Below are positions 29,658-39,772 of a DNA stretch of 64,000 bases, piece after piece. The position numbers were made by a program, and so were the translations under genes. Source of the stretch: Bradyrhizobium sp. WSM471 (GTDB lineage Bacteria; Pseudomonadota; Alphaproteobacteria; Rhizobiales; Xanthobacteraceae); NCBI RefSeq assembly GCF_000244915.1, contig NZ_CM001442.1:2666001-2730000 (forward strand), read 5' to 3'. Below the pieces are notes generated by a model that ran no database searches, was not told where the DNA came from, and worked only from the letters and a program-made list of their open reading frames with translations. Every line of letters starts with the position of its first letter. Position 1 is the first letter of the stretch.

Positions 29658-31385
29658 ATGCACGAGCTCATTCGCGACATCACTCTCTGTATCCTGTTTG
29701 CCTGGATGCTGGGCCTGCTTGCCCACTTTTCCAGGCAACCGTTGATCCTGGCCTATCTTATCGCCGGGTTCTGCATAGGTCCATTTGGCGCCGGCTGGGT
29801 CAAGTCGCAGGAATCGATCAGCGTCATCTCCGAGCTCGGCCTGATCTTCATGCTGTTCATGATCGGCCTGGAGATCGACCTGAAGAAGATCGTGCGGGCC
29901 GGAAAGGTCATCCTGTTCGCGGCGGGCGGCCAGCTCCTCGGCGGCTGCGTGCTCGGGGTGCTGTTCTTCGCCGGCATCGGCCTATCGCTCGGGGGCGGAC
30001 AGTTCGACGCGGTTTACCTCTGTGTCGCCTGCGCGCTGTCGAGCACCGTCATCATCGTCAAGGTGCTCTACGAGAAGCGCGAGCTCGACACGCTGCCGGG
30101 CCGCATCACCCTCGGCGTGCTGGTGCTCCAGGACATCTTCGCCATCCTGTTTCTGGCGGTGCAGCCGAGCCTTGCCAATCTGGAAATCAGCGTCATCCTG
30201 CTCTCGATCGGCCGCGTCGCGGTGCTGGTCGCCGCCGCACTGCTGGTGAGCCGCTACGTGCTGCCGCGCCTGTTTCACCAGATCGCCCGCCGCCCCGAGC
30301 TGATCCTGCTCGGCGCGCTCGCCTGGTGCTTCCTGGTCGCCGAGACCGCCGAGCGGCTGTCGCTGTCGCGCGAGATGGGCGCTCTGATCGCCGGCGTCTC
30401 GCTCTCGACCTTTCCCTACGCGCTCGACGTCACGGCCAAGGTCACCACGCTTCGCGATTTCTTCATCACGCTGTTCTTCGTCGCGCTCGGCATGACCATT
30501 CCGGTGCCCGGCCTCTCCGTGATCGGGCTTGCCCTGATGATCGCGGCGTTCACGGTGGTGAGCCGCCTCGTCACCACCTTCGCCCCGCTCTATCTGATGA
30601 AACAGGGCCTGCGCGCCAGCCTGTTGCCGGCCCTGAATCTCGCGCAGATCTCCGAGTTCTCGCTGGTGGTGATCCAGACCGGCGTCGCCGACCACCACAT
30701 CGCAGCCGAGACGGCGAATGCGGCCTCCTTCGCCTTCGTGGTGCTGGCGGTGCTCTCGACCTTTGTGATGACCCGCAGCGACGAAATCACCCGCTGGGCG
30801 ATCGGCCCCCTGAAGCGGATTGGCCTGCGCGATCTCGACCACGGCAACGGTCATGGCGAGGAAGGGCACGAAGGCCATGGCGAGGCCCGCCGCATCGTCA
30901 TCCTCGGCTTTTTCCGTGCGGCGAGCGCGCTGCTGGCCGAGATCGAACGGCAGGCACCGGTGCTGCTCGAGCAGATCACCGTAATCGACTTCAATCCCAA
31001 TGTGTACCAGACGCTGCTTTCGCGCGGCCTGCACGTGGTCTATGGCGATATCAGCAGCGCCGACACGCTGCTCCATGCCGGCGTGGGCAAGTCCGAGATG
31101 ATCATCCTCAGCGTCCCGGATGCGCTTCTGAAGGGGGCCAGCAACGAGAAGCTGGTCCGCCATGTCCGCACCCTCAACCCGACCGCCATGATCATTGCCA
31201 CGGCCGATCTGTTGTCGGATGTGGGCGAACTCTACGCCGCTGGCGCCAGCTATGTCACCGTGACCCGGCTCAGCGACGCCCATGAGCTGTTCACGGTGAT
31301 CGAGGCCGCTCAAGCCGGCCTGTTGGCCGACAAGCGTGCCGAGCTCGATCAGCGGCTCGGCGAGCGGCGCGAAGTGCTGCCCTGA
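29658..31385 (+). CDS. Kef-type CPA2 cation:proton antiporter with TrkA-N-like domain
   Basis: 575 residues: about 12 membrane helices (residues 1-380) with FWxxLLA-like opening HELIRDITLCILFAWMLGLL and antiporter motifs LEIDLKKIVRAG and LSLSREMGALIAGVSL, then a cytosolic Rossmann-type RCK domain (about 415-550: VIDFNPNVYQTLLSRG, YGDISSADTLLHAG). The dinucleotide loop reads GFFRAAS rather than GxGxxG, so NAD binding may be lost. A His/Gly/Glu-rich linker (DHGNGHGEEGHEGHGE) joins the halves. It probably exchanges K+ or Na+ for H+. The ATG at 29658 gives the expected N-terminus. Confidence 0.9.
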   Translation: MHELIRDITLCILFAWMLGLLAHFSRQPLILAYLIAGFCIGPFGAGWVKSQESISVISELGLIFMLFMIGLEIDLKKIVRAGKVILFAAGGQLLGGCVLGVLFFAGIGLSLGGGQFDAVYLCVACALSSTVIIVKVLYEKRELDTLPGRITLGVLVLQDIFAILFLAVQPSLANLEISVILLSIGRVAVLVAAALLVSRYVLPRLFHQIARRPELILLGALAWCFLVAETAERLSLSREMGALIAGVSLSTFPYALDVTAKVTTLRDFFITLFFVALGMTIPVPGLSVIGLALMIAAFTVVSRLVTTFAPLYLMKQGLRASLLPALNLAQISEFSLVVIQTGVADHHIAAETANAASFAFVVLAVLSTFVMTRSDEITRWAIGPLKRIGLRDLDHGNGHGEEGHEGHGEARRIVILGFFRAASALLAEIERQAPVLLEQITVIDFNPNVYQTLLSRGLHVVYGDISSADTLLHAGVGKSEMIILSVPDALLKGASNEKLVRHVRTLNPTAMIIATADLLSDVGELYAAGASYVTVTRLSDAHELFTVIEAAQAGLLADKRAELDQRLGERREVLP

Positions 31386-31560
31386 CCGCGCCCCGGCCGG
31401 CTTCTCAACGGGCTTCTCCGCGCCCATATCCCTGGTATGCCCGGTGCAAGCCGCCCGTCGGGCAGGGCTGCGGTCCGGCATATGTGGTTGCGCCGGGGAC
31501 ACTAGCGCCCCGGCCCAAGTCCGGCTAAGCCTCCGGGCCATAACCGTCAGAGATTGGGAA

Positions 31561-32637
31561 ATGCCGGATAACGTCCAGGAAGTCTTGCAGGCCTTTGCCC
31601 GGGGTGAGCTCGTGGTCGTCACCGACGACGATGATCGCGAGGGCGAGGGCGATCTGATCGTCGCCGCCTCGTTCTGCACCGCCGAGAAGATGGCGTTCAT
31701 CATCCGCCACACCTCCGGCATCGTTTGCGCGCCGATCACGACCGAAGATGCGCGCCGCCTGCGGCTCGATCCGATGGTGGCCCACAACGATTCAGCGCAC
31801 ACTACCGCATTCACGGTCTCGATCGACTACAAGCCCGACGGCGGCACCGGCATCTCGGCCGAGGAGCGCGCCTCGTGCTGCCGCGCGCTGTCCAATCCCA
31901 ACGCCGGCGCCAACGACTTCGCCCGTCCCGGCCACATCTTCCCGCTGATCGCCAAGGACGGCGGCGTGTTGCTGCGCTCCGGCCATACCGAGGCCGCGGT
32001 CGACCTGTGCAAGCTCTCCGGCCTGCCGCCGGTCGGCGTCATCAGCGAGTTGATGAACGACGACGGCAGCGTGATGAAAGGCGAGCAGGTCGCCCGCTTC
32101 GCCGCGCAGCACAAGCTCAAGCACGTCACCATCGCCGACATGATCGCCTACCGCCAGGTGCGCGAGAAGCTGATCGAGCGGGTCTCGACCTTTGTCACCG
32201 AGAGCCCGATCGGGCCGCTGCAGGGCTATGCCTACCGCTCGCCGTTCGATTCCATCGCCCACGTCGCCTTCGTCTACAACGGCGTCGGCGACGGCAAGAA
32301 CGTCCTGACACGCTTCCACAAGCCGAACATCGTCAAGGACATCTTCACCGGCCACAAGCGCATGGCGGCGGTGCTCGAGCACTTCAAGAAATCCGGCCGT
32401 GGCGTTCTGGTCTACCTGCGCGACGGCGCGGCCGGTGTCCCCGTGGCGCCGCTGCCCGATGAGAGCGCGACCGAGGCTGACCGCAACCGGCAGTGGCGCG
32501 AAGTCGGCGTCGGTGCACAGATCCTGCGCGATCTCGGCGTCACCTCGATCCGGCATCTCACCTCTTCGGTGCACGACTACAAGGGGCTTTCCGGCTTCGG
32601 CATCGAGATCGTCGCCAACGAGCTGCTCGAAAGCTAG
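31561..32637 (+). CDS. ribB: 3,4-dihydroxy-2-butanone 4-phosphate synthase with degenerate GTP cyclohydrolase II domain
   Basis: 358 residues. The N-terminal RibB domain (1-205) is intact: DDDDREGEGDLIVAA, HTSGIVCAPI, AKDGGVLLRSGHTEAAVDLC and SELMNDDGSVM cover metal and ribulose-5-phosphate residues. The C-terminal RibA-like domain (about 210-355) keeps the fold but lacks the zinc-binding Cys triad of GTP cyclohydrolase II, so only the RibB reaction of riboflavin synthesis is expected. The start at 31561 follows GGGAA. The 175-bp leader shows no convincing FMN riboswitch. Confidence 0.93.
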   Translation: MPDNVQEVLQAFARGELVVVTDDDDREGEGDLIVAASFCTAEKMAFIIRHTSGIVCAPITTEDARRLRLDPMVAHNDSAHTTAFTVSIDYKPDGGTGISAEERASCCRALSNPNAGANDFARPGHIFPLIAKDGGVLLRSGHTEAAVDLCKLSGLPPVGVISELMNDDGSVMKGEQVARFAAQHKLKHVTIADMIAYRQVREKLIERVSTFVTESPIGPLQGYAYRSPFDSIAHVAFVYNGVGDGKNVLTRFHKPNIVKDIFTGHKRMAAVLEHFKKSGRGVLVYLRDGAAGVPVAPLPDESATEADRNRQWREVGVGAQILRDLGVTSIRHLTSSVHDYKGLSGFGIEIVANELLES

Positions 32638-32796
32638 CGCTGTCATCTCGGGGTGCGCGAAGCGAATCCCCCGAGGCGCGCCTCGCGGGTCCCGGGATTC
32701 ACGCAGACCCGTACATCTGCAACGCAATTGCACTTGTTGCCGCGGCGCTTTACGTTGTCGGGCAAATTTTGACGGAACCAGACGAAAGGACGTTTC

Positions 32797-34011
32797 ATGA
32801 CCGCGCGCCCTCAGGCCAAGGACAAGCCGGCTTCGGCTTCTTTCCAGTGGGACGATCCGTTCCTGCTCGACGAGCAGCTCACCGAAGACGAGCGCATGGT
32901 GCGCGACACCGCGCGCGCCTACGCCCAGGACAAGCTGCTGCCGCGCGTCGCCAAGGCCTATCTCGAAGAGAAGACGGATCGCGAGATCTTCAATGAGATG
33001 GGCGAGCTCGGCCTGATCGGCATCACGTTGCCGGAGGAATATGGCTGCGCCAATGCAGGCTATGTCGCCTATGGTCTCGTCGCGCGCGAAATCGAGCGGG
33101 TCGATTCCGGCTACCGCTCGATGAACTCGGTGCAGTCCTCGCTGGTGATGTATCCGATCTACGCCTATGGCGACGAGAACCAGCGCAAGAAGTACCTGCC
33201 GAAGCTCGCCAGCGGCGAGTGGGTCGGCTGCTTCGGCCTGACCGAGCCTGACGCCGGCTCCGATCCGGCCGGCATGAAAACCCGCGCCGAGAAGGTGTCG
33301 GACGGCTATCGCCTGACCGGCAGCAAGATGTGGATCTCGAACGCGCCGATCGCCGACGTGTTCGTGGTCTGGGCCAAGTCGGCCGCGCACGACAACCAGA
33401 TCCGCGGCTTCGTGCTGGAGAAGGGCATGAAGGGCCTGTCGGCACCGAAGATCGGCGGCAAGCTGTCGCTTCGCGCCTCCATCACCGGCGAGGTCGTGAT
33501 GGACGGCGTCGTGGTTCCGGAAGACGCGCTGCTGCCCAACGTCTCCGGCCTGAAGGGCCCGTTCGGCTGCCTCAACCGCGCCCGCTACGGCATTTCATGG
33601 GGTGTGCTCGGCGCCGCCGAGGACTGCATGCACCGGGCCCGCCAGTACACGCTCGACCGCAAGCAGTTCGGCAAGCCGCTCGCTGCGACCCAGCTCGTGC
33701 AGAAGAAGCTCGCGGACATGCAGACCGAGATCGCGCTGGGCCTTCAGGGCTCGCTGCGCGTCGGCCGCCTGATGGACGAGGGCAAGTTCGCGCCCGAGAT
33801 GATCTCGATCATGAAGCGCAACAATTGCGGCAAGGCGCTCGACATCGCCCGCGTCGCGCGCGACATGCACGGCGGCAACGGCATCTCGATCGAGTATCAC
33901 GTGATGCGCCACGTCCATAACCTCGAGACCGTCAACACCTACGAGGGCACCCACGACGTCCACGCCCTGATCCTGGGCCGCGCGATCACGGGCATTCAGG
34001 CGTTTTTCTGA
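32797..34011 (+). CDS. gcdH: Glutaryl-CoA dehydrogenase
   Basis: 404-residue acyl-CoA dehydrogenase with the glutaryl-CoA subgroup signatures: [20 protein letters not shown] at the N-terminus, [32 protein letters not shown], and the catalytic Glu in [23 protein letters not shown] contacts at [13 protein letters not shown]. It converts glutaryl-CoA to crotonyl-CoA plus CO2 in lysine/tryptophan/aromatic degradation, using ETF as electron acceptor. AACGAAAGGACG precedes the ATG. The 159 bp before it are non-coding, with weak palindromes. Confidence 0.95.
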   Translation: MTARPQAKDKPASASFQWDDPFLLDEQLTEDERMVRDTARAYAQDKLLPRVAKAYLEEKTDREIFNEMGELGLIGITLPEEYGCANAGYVAYGLVAREIERVDSGYRSMNSVQSSLVMYPIYAYGDENQRKKYLPKLASGEWVGCFGLTEPDAGSDPAGMKTRAEKVSDGYRLTGSKMWISNAPIADVFVVWAKSAAHDNQIRGFVLEKGMKGLSAPKIGGKLSLRASITGEVVMDGVVVPEDALLPNVSGLKGPFGCLNRARYGISWGVLGAAEDCMHRARQYTLDRKQFGKPLAATQLVQKKLADMQTEIALGLQGSLRVGRLMDEGKFAPEMISIMKRNNCGKALDIARVARDMHGGNGISIEYHVMRHVHNLETVNTYEGTHDVHALILGRAITGIQAFF

Positions 34012-34054
34012 GCAAGCCGCCCGAGTGTGGGATGCGACTGAACTCTCCAATTGC

Positions 34055-34135
34055 GTCATGGCCGGGCTTGTCCCGGCCATCCGCGTCTTAGACCACGGGA
34101 AGAACGTGGATGCCCGGCACGAGGCCGGGCATGAC
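34055..34135. repeat. Dispersed palindromic repeat (type GTCATGGCCGGGC)
   Basis: Bounded by gtcatggccgggc and gccgggcatgac, with an inner hairpin (ccacg...cgtgg). The composition and position (intergenic) match the Bradyrhizobium family of long palindromes also seen at 35088, 36166 and 48072. Confidence 0.75.
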
Positions 34136-34160
34136 GAAGTCAGGAAGTTATGAGCAAGCC

Positions 34161-35081
34161 ATGTCCGACAATGACGACGTCCCGTTCAACCGCGACTTTC
34201 CGCTGAAGCCCGGCATCGTCGAGGAAGTCCGCCCGGGCGTGCGGCGCGTGCTCTGTAACAATCCGAGCCCGTTCACTTTCACCGGCACGGTCAGCTACAT
34301 CGTGGGCCGAGGCAACGTCGCGATCATCGATCCCGGTCCGGACGACGAGGCGCATGCGGCGGCGCTGCTCGATGCCGTCAGCGGCGAGACGGTGAGCCAT
34401 ATCTTCGTGACCCACACCCACCGCGACCATTCGCCGAACACCGCGCGGATCAAGCGGGCGACCGGCGCGCCAGTTTACGCCGAAGGCCCGCACCGCGCCT
34501 CGCGCCCGCGCTTCGAGAGCGAGAAGCACAACCCGGAATCCGGCGCCGACCGCGACTTCGCGCCCGATATCAGGATCGCCCATGGCGACGTGGTCGAAGG
34601 AGACGGCTGGCGGCTCGAGGCCGTGGCGACACCCGGTCATACCGCCAATCACCTCGCCTTTGCCTGGCCCGAGCGGAAATTCAACTTCGTCGGCGATCAC
34701 GTGATGGGGTGGTCGACCTCGATCGTGGCGCCACCCGACGGCTCGATGATCGACTATATGGAATCGCTGGATCGTCTCGCCGCGCGCGAGGAGGATGTGT
34801 ATTTCTCCGGCCACGGCCCCGAAATTCCGGACGGTCCGCGCTTCGTGCGCTTCCTGATCCGTCACCGCAAGGCGCGCGAGGCCTCCATCCTGCACCGCCT
34901 TGCCAAGGGCGAGACCGACATCCCGACCATGGTCCGGGCGATCTATATCGGCATCGATCCGAGGCTCACCACCGCGGCGGGCTACTCCGTGCTGGCGCAT
35001 CTGGAAGACCTGGTCGCCCGCGGCGTGGTGGCGACGGACGGCGATCCCGTGATTGGCGGGACCTATCGGATGGCGGGCTAG
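34161..35081 (+). CDS. MBL-fold metallo-hydrolase (LACTB2-like)
   Basis: 306 residues. The metallo-beta-lactamase core has [15 protein letters not shown] (HxHxDH zinc motif), [21 protein letters not shown] (third His), [19 protein letters not shown] (bridging Asp) and [12 protein letters not shown] (last His). The C-terminal about 80 residues form the winged-helix-like domain typical of LACTB2-type proteins, some of which cleave RNA, while others hydrolyse thioesters. The ATG at 34161 begins [15 protein letters not shown]; upstream codons lie in a repeat and are not coding. Confidence 0.9.
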   Translation: MSDNDDVPFNRDFPLKPGIVEEVRPGVRRVLCNNPSPFTFTGTVSYIVGRGNVAIIDPGPDDEAHAAALLDAVSGETVSHIFVTHTHRDHSPNTARIKRATGAPVYAEGPHRASRPRFESEKHNPESGADRDFAPDIRIAHGDVVEGDGWRLEAVATPGHTANHLAFAWPERKFNFVGDHVMGWSTSIVAPPDGSMIDYMESLDRLAAREEDVYFSGHGPEIPDGPRFVRFLIRHRKAREASILHRLAKGETDIPTMVRAIYIGIDPRLTTAAGYSVLAHLEDLVARGVVATDGDPVIGGTYRMAG

Positions 35082-35087
35082 TCTCTC

Positions 35088-35190
35088 GTCATTCCGGGCC
35101 GCGCGTTAGCGCGAACCCGGAATCCATTTATCCGCGGATGCTGCGGCCGATGGATTCCGGGCCCGCCGCTTCGCGTCGCCCCGGAATGAC
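35088..35190. repeat. Dispersed palindromic repeat (two hairpins, GTCATTCCGGG type)
   Basis: Starts gtcattccggg and ends ccccggaatgac, with an inner ccggaatcca/tggattccgg pair. It lies between convergent genes and may terminate both. Confidence 0.8.
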
Positions 35191-35196
35191 AGAACC

Positions 35197-36051
35197 CTAC
35201 TTCTTCACCGTCTTCGCCGGCGCCTTCGGCGGCGCCACCGGCGTCTTCTTCACCGGCTTGAGTGCGTCGGCATCGGCGGCGGTGTTGAGGTCGTCGATGA
35301 ATTTCTTCACGCGCGCGGCGTTGCTGCCGAGGTCGCTCTCGAAATAGCGCGAGGCAGATCGGATATCGACGCGGGAATCCTCGCCGTCGGGCACGACGCG
35401 GATCGCGACGTCCTCGCGGAACCCCATGATCGGCGAGCGCGCGACCGCCTCGATGCGGCCGATGCGGCGCGGCGGCTGCGGCGCACGCTCGTCGATGACA
35501 AGCCATTTGCGCTTGTTGACCAGCTGAAGCGCGATCGCATAGGCGCGGTCGACTGAGATCTCGAGTTCGATCGGCTCGATATCGGGATAGAAATGTCGCT
35601 GCTGCTCGGCCGAATAGAGGCCGGCATACACAGCGGTGTTGGCACCATCGCCGGTGCGCAAGCGGGCCAGTGCGTCGAAGCGCGGCGGGTCGATCGGGTC
35701 GGTGGTGATATCGTGGATCGCCGGCAGCTTGCGGTATTGCAGGCCGAGATAAGCGGGATAGGCGAGGATCGCGCCGTCGATCAGGAACGCAAGCAGGATG
35801 CGCGCCATGCCGCGCGAGCCGTTCTGCCAGATCGCGGCGAAGCCGGCGAGCCCCAACAGGATCGAGAGCGCCGCAATCCCAAGCCCGCCGAAGAAGGTCG
35901 CGAGTGCAGGCTTCATCTCCAGGAAGCCGAACCGGACGATGATGGTCGAGACCACCACCGCCACCACGGCGAACACGGCCAGATTGCGCGCCCAGCTCGC
36001 GAGGCTGGACACGGGCTCCGACTGATAGGGAGCGGAAAACCTGCGGGCCAT
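35197..36051 (-). CDS. DUF1499 membrane protein
   Basis: 284 residues from ATG 36051. Three hydrophobic helices occupy the N-terminal third (NLAVFAVVAVVVSTIIV, FFGGLGIAALSILLGLAGFA, ILLAFLIDGAILAYPAYLG), followed by the DUF1499 domain (YAIALQLVNKRKWLVIDERA, RIEAVARSPIMGFREDVAIR, VDIRSASRYFESDLGSNAAR) and a Lys/Pro/Ala tail. The function of DUF1499 is unknown. An upstream ATG at 36123 would add 24 residues; the shorter form is chosen because its start (MARRFSAPYQ) suits a membrane protein. Confidence 0.85.
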   Translation of the reverse strand: MARRFSAPYQSEPVSSLASWARNLAVFAVVAVVVSTIIVRFGFLEMKPALATFFGGLGIAALSILLGLAGFAAIWQNGSRGMARILLAFLIDGAILAYPAYLGLQYRKLPAIHDITTDPIDPPRFDALARLRTGDGANTAVYAGLYSAEQQRHFYPDIEPIELEISVDRAYAIALQLVNKRKWLVIDERAPQPPRRIGRIEAVARSPIMGFREDVAIRVVPDGEDSRVDIRSASRYFESDLGSNAARVKKFIDDLNTAADADALKPVKKTPVAPPKAPAKTVKK

Positions 36052-36165
36052 CGGGTGAGCTCTGCCGGGTCTCGGGGACGGTGCCGGCCGATCTGGCACG
36101 ACTATGGGGCCCGTTGAGACCACGGCCCCGAGGCAAATTCAAGGGTTCCCGGGATGTTACGGTCT

Positions 36166-36206
36166 GTCATTCCGGGTTCGATGCCAATGGCATCGCCCGG
36201 AATGAC
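36166..36206. repeat. Dispersed palindromic repeat (short form)
   Basis: gtcattccgggttcgatgcc / ggcatcgcccggaatgac forms one long imperfect hairpin, the short variant of the units at 35088 and 48072. It lies downstream of the acyl-CoA ligase gene. Confidence 0.8.
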
Positions 36207-36224
36207 GGTGGTTGGTTTGGCCGC

Positions 36225-37853
36225 CTACGCCGCCGCGTTCGGGAAGCGGTATTCCTTGAACTGGTCGCGCAGCGCGGTCTTCAGGATCTTGCCCGTCGCC
36301 GTATGCGGGATGCCGTCGACGAAGGCAATGTCGTCGGGCATCCACCATTTGGCGATCTTGCCGTCCATGAACTTCAGGATGTCCTCGCGGCTGGCCTGCT
36401 GGCCCTGCTTCAGCTGCACGATCAGCAGCGGACGCTCGTCCCATTTGGGATGAAACACGCCGATCACGGCGGCTTCCGCCACAGCGGGATGGCCGACTGC
36501 GAGGTTCTCCAGCTCGATCGAGGAGATCCACTCGCCGCCGGACTTGATCACGTCCTTGGAACGGTCGGTGATCCGCATGTAGCCGGCTTCGTCGATGGTC
36601 GCGACGTCACCGGTGTCGAAGAAGCCGTCCTCGTCGAGGATGTCAGTGTCGACCCGGTAATAGGCCTTGGCGACGGCCGGGCCGGCGACCTTGAGGCGGC
36701 CGAAGGTCGTGCCGTCCCACGGCAGTTCCTTGCCGGCATCGTCGGTGATCTTCATCTCGACGGCGAACGGCGCGTAGCCCTGCATCTGGAGCACGTCGAG
36801 CCGCGCCTCGCCGGTTGCATTTTGGAACGGCGGCTTCAGCGCCGCGACGCTGCCGATCGGGCTCATCTCGGTCATGCCCCAGGCGTGGCGGACGTTCGAG
36901 CCCATGTCGAGGAAGGCCTTGATCATCGAGCGCGGCATCGCCGAGCCGCCGCAGATCACCATCTTCAGGTCCGGCAGCTTGAGATTGTTGGCGGTCATGT
37001 GCTGGAGCAGCATCAGCCACACCGTGGGCACCCCGGCGGTATGCGTCACCCTCTCGGTCGAGAGCAGCTCATAGACCGAGGCGCCGTCGAGCTTGGCGCC
37101 GGGCATCACGAGCTTGGTGCCCTGCGAGGGCGCGGAGAAGGCGATGCCCCAGCTGTTGGCGTGGAAGAGCGGCACCACGGGAAGCATGGTCTCGGAGGCG
37201 CTGGTGCCGAGCGCGTCGACATTGTTGGCCATCAGCGCGTGCAGCACGTTGGAACGATGCGAATACAGCACGCCTTTGGGATCGCCGGTGGTGCCTGATG
37301 TGTAGCACATCGCGGCCGCCGTGTTCTCGTCAAAGTCCTTCCATTTAAACTTGCCGTCGGCCTCCGCAATCCAGTCCTCGTAGGCGACCACGTTCTTCAG
37401 CCTCGTCTGCGGCATGTGCGCCTTGTCGGTGAGCACGACGTAGCGTTCCACGCTTGTCAGCTTGTCGGCGATCTTCTCCAGGACGGGAATGAACGTGATG
37501 TCGGTCATCACGATGCGGTCCTGCGCATGGTTGATGATCCAGGCGATCTGCTCGGGGAAAAGGCGGGGGTTGACGGTATGGCAGATGGCGCCGATCCCCA
37601 TGATGCCGTACCAGACCTCGAGATGGCGCCAGGTGTTCCAGGCGATCGTTGCGACACGGTCGCCGAGCTTGATGCCGTCGCGCTCCAGCATCTGCGAGAC
37701 CTTGAGCGCGCGCTTGTGGATGTCGGCATAGGTGGTGCGATGGATCGGTCCCTCGACCGAGCGCGTCACGACCTCCTGCTTGCCATGAATCTTGGCAGCA
37801 TGTTCGATGATCCTGTGGCAGAGCAGGGGCCAGTCTTGCATCAAACCAAGCAT
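36225..37853 (-). CDS. Fatty-acid--CoA ligase (AMP-binding family)
   Basis: 542 residues with ANL-superfamily motifs: P-loop [20 protein letters not shown] (A3), [13 protein letters not shown] (A5), [20 protein letters not shown] (A7), [20 protein letters not shown] (A8/hinge) and the catalytic Lys in [16 protein letters not shown]. It activates a carboxylic acid as acyl-AMP, then acyl-CoA. The sequence resembles medium/long-chain enzymes of rhizobia, but chain length cannot be told. It is monocistronic and divergent from the extensin-like gene (65-bp gap). Confidence 0.92.
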   Translation of the reverse strand: MLGLMQDWPLLCHRIIEHAAKIHGKQEVVTRSVEGPIHRTTYADIHKRALKVSQMLERDGIKLGDRVATIAWNTWRHLEVWYGIMGIGAICHTVNPRLFPEQIAWIINHAQDRIVMTDITFIPVLEKIADKLTSVERYVVLTDKAHMPQTRLKNVVAYEDWIAEADGKFKWKDFDENTAAAMCYTSGTTGDPKGVLYSHRSNVLHALMANNVDALGTSASETMLPVVPLFHANSWGIAFSAPSQGTKLVMPGAKLDGASVYELLSTERVTHTAGVPTVWLMLLQHMTANNLKLPDLKMVICGGSAMPRSMIKAFLDMGSNVRHAWGMTEMSPIGSVAALKPPFQNATGEARLDVLQMQGYAPFAVEMKITDDAGKELPWDGTTFGRLKVAGPAVAKAYYRVDTDILDEDGFFDTGDVATIDEAGYMRITDRSKDVIKSGGEWISSIELENLAVGHPAVAEAAVIGVFHPKWDERPLLIVQLKQGQQASREDILKFMDGKIAKWWMPDDIAFVDGIPHTATGKILKTALRDQFKEYRFPNAAA

Positions 37854-37918
37854 TCCGTCGTTCCTCCGAGAAGCCGCTGGGCGGATTGTCGCTCTCAGCG
37901 TTGGGCCAAAGAATTGTC

Positions 37919-39052
37919 ATGAGTTTTAACCTGCCCGCCTTTCGCCGCAAATGGTCTTGTCGCGGCTATATGTCCGTCGGCGCGGCGATGGTTACCGTCG
38001 CGCTCGGGCTCGCGGATCGGGCAGAGGCGCGCAAATATGGGGCCCCGCTGGATATCTTTGGTATTGCTGCACCACGGCCGCGCGCGACGGTTCATTCTGC
38101 CAATACCTCTGGCAAGATCCCGCTCCCAAGGCCCCGCCCCGAGGATGCCCCCAAGGCGCCGGCCAAGGCGTCGGACGAGGCTCCTGCGGAGACCGACGGC
38201 AAGCCTTCCGCGGACAAACCTGGCGCCACCAAGCCCGCCGAGGCGGCGCCGCCGCCCGAGAAGCAGGCCTCGGCGTGCCGCCTCGCGCTGACCGAGGAGA
38301 TTGCGATCGCGCCCTCGATCCCGGATATCCGCGGCCCTGGCGCCTGCGGCGGCGAGGATCTGGTGCGGCTCGAAGCCATCGTGCTGCCGGACAAGCGCAA
38401 GGTGGCGGTCAAGCCGGCGGCGATCCTCCGCTGCACCATGGCGTCCGCAATCGCCGATTGGGTGCGCAAGGACGTGGTGCCGCTGGCCGCGAGCCTCGGC
38501 TCGACCATCAGCGATCTCGACAATTTCGACAGCTTCGAGTGCCGCGGCCGCAACCGCGTTGTCGGCGCTCTGCTGTCCGAGCACGGCAAGGCCAACGCGA
38601 TCGATGTGCGTGCCATCAAGCTCGCTAACGGGCAATCGCTCGGCCTCACCGACCGCACCATGTCGCGCGAGGTGCGCGAGCGCGTGCTGCATTCGGTCTG
38701 CTCGCGTTTTTCGACCGTGCTCGGCCCCGGCTCGGATTGGTACCACGAGGACCATATCCATCTCGATCTGGCGCAGCGGCGCAACGACTACCGGATCTGC
38801 CAGTGGAACGTCTGGGATCCCCTGCCGCAGGTTGCCCCGCTCCTGCCGGCGGAACGGCCCGAGGAGGCGCCGCCGCGTGAGGTCGCGGCCAAACCTGAAG
38901 CGAAGCCCGAGACCAGGCCCGAGACCAAGCCCGAGACGACGCAAGGAGTTGACGACGAGGCGGCGGAGAAATCGCCTGTGCCTGCGGACAACCCGGCGGC
39001 CGAGGGCCACAAAGCCCAGCCGCACAAGCCGGCAACAAAAAAGCGCCGGTGA
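37919..39052 (+). CDS. Extensin-like C-terminal domain protein
   Basis: About 377 residues from ATG 37919. An N-terminal hydrophobic segment (MSVGAAMVTVALGLADRAEA) suggests export, followed by a Pro/Ala/Lys linker, the extensin-like domain (about 130-300: RCTMASAIADWVRKDVVPLA, DSFECRGRNRV, HGKANAIDVRAIKLANGQSL, YHEDHIHLDLA) and a Pro/Glu/Lys-rich tail. The H-x-D and HxDH-like residues resemble the metal centre of LAS/VanY-type peptidases, so a peptidoglycan role is plausible. Its TGA sits in the loop of a bidirectional terminator shared with the L,D-transpeptidase gene. Confidence 0.85.
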   Translation: MSFNLPAFRRKWSCRGYMSVGAAMVTVALGLADRAEARKYGAPLDIFGIAAPRPRATVHSANTSGKIPLPRPRPEDAPKAPAKASDEAPAETDGKPSADKPGATKPAEAAPPPEKQASACRLALTEEIAIAPSIPDIRGPGACGGEDLVRLEAIVLPDKRKVAVKPAAILRCTMASAIADWVRKDVVPLAASLGSTISDLDNFDSFECRGRNRVVGALLSEHGKANAIDVRAIKLANGQSLGLTDRTMSREVRERVLHSVCSRFSTVLGPGSDWYHEDHIHLDLAQRRNDYRICQWNVWDPLPQVAPLLPAERPEEAPPREVAAKPEAKPETRPETKPETTQGVDDEAAEKSPVPADNPAAEGHKAQPHKPATKKRR

Positions 39053-39064
39053 AACCGGCGCTTT
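39040..39064. terminator. Bidirectional intrinsic terminator overlapping a stop codon
   Basis: Perfect 11-bp stem aaagcgccggt / accggcgcttt with a 3-nt loop. The plus-strand gene's TGA (39050-39052) begins in the stem and ends in the loop. Confidence 0.9.
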
Positions 39065-39088
39065 GAATGTCTGAGATCAGGTACCTGA

Positions 39089-39772
39089 TCAGTAGTTCGC
39101 CTGGCCGGGTTGGCTGCCGCCGAGTGCGAGGCGCGAATTGTAGGGCGAATCGCCATGCTTCGGTTCGAGCACCACGACGATGGTGCCGACCTTGACGCGG
39201 CCATAGAGGTCGATCGCGTCCTCGTTGGTCAGGCGGATGCAGCCCGACGAGATCGAGGCGCCGATATATTCAGGCTGATTGGTGCCGTGAATGCGGAACA
39301 ATGTGTCCTTGCCGCCCGAATACAGATACATCGCGCGCGACCCCATCGGATTGTCCGGACCGGGGGCGACGAAGGTGGGCACGCCCAGGCGCGAAATCTC
39401 GCCGGGGGTCGGGTGCCAGGCCGGCCATTCGGTCATGCTGCCGACCTTGGCAATGCCGGACCATGCCATGGCTTCTTCACCGACGGTGATGCCGTAGCGG
39501 ATCGCCTTGCCGCCATCCAGGACGTAGTAGAGGTAATGGTTGTCGGAATCGACCACGATCGAGCCCGGCGATTCCTTGCGGTGGTACTCGACGATGGCGC
39601 GGCGGAACGGCTCTGCGACCGGGGTGTTCTCGTACCGAACCTTGGCAAGGAGTTCCTTGTCCTTCGGCTTGAAGGCCTTGGTGTCGGTCGCTTCAAAATG
39701 CGTGGCCTGCATGCAGCCCGACAGCATCAGGCCAGCGGCCAAAATACCCAGCGTAACTTTCAGCGACGACAT
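39089..39772 (-). CDS. Lipoprotein L,D-transpeptidase (YkuD family)
   Basis: 227 residues. A lipoprotein signal (KVTLGILAAGLMLSGCMQAT; lipobox LSGC) is followed by a YkuD catalytic domain with HGTNQPEYIGASISSGCIRL: His and the nucleophile Cys of the SxGCIR(L/M) motif near residue 190. It makes 3-3 crosslinks in peptidoglycan or attaches proteins to it, from the periplasmic side. Next to the extensin-like gene (convergent), this locus is a small cell-wall pair. The ATG at 39772 is followed by a normal n-region. Confidence 0.93.
   Translation of the reverse strand: MSSLKVTLGILAAGLMLSGCMQATHFEATDTKAFKPKDKELLAKVRYENTPVAEPFRRAIVEYHRKESPGSIVVDSDNHYLYYVLDGGKAIRYGITVGEEAMAWSGIAKVGSMTEWPAWHPTPGEISRLGVPTFVAPGPDNPMGSRAMYLYSGGKDTLFRIHGTNQPEYIGASISSGCIRLTNEDAIDLYGRVKVGTIVVVLEPKHGDSPYNSRLALGGSQPGQANY

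Noticed and set aside
31386..31560. FMN riboswitch before ribB
   Set aside because: The conserved FMN aptamer elements are not seen in this leader; GC-rich palindromes only.
29982..31814. 610-codon antisense frame over the Kef antiporter and ribB start
   Set aside because: It overlaps two well-supported genes and its product is compositionally biased, as expected of a shadow frame.
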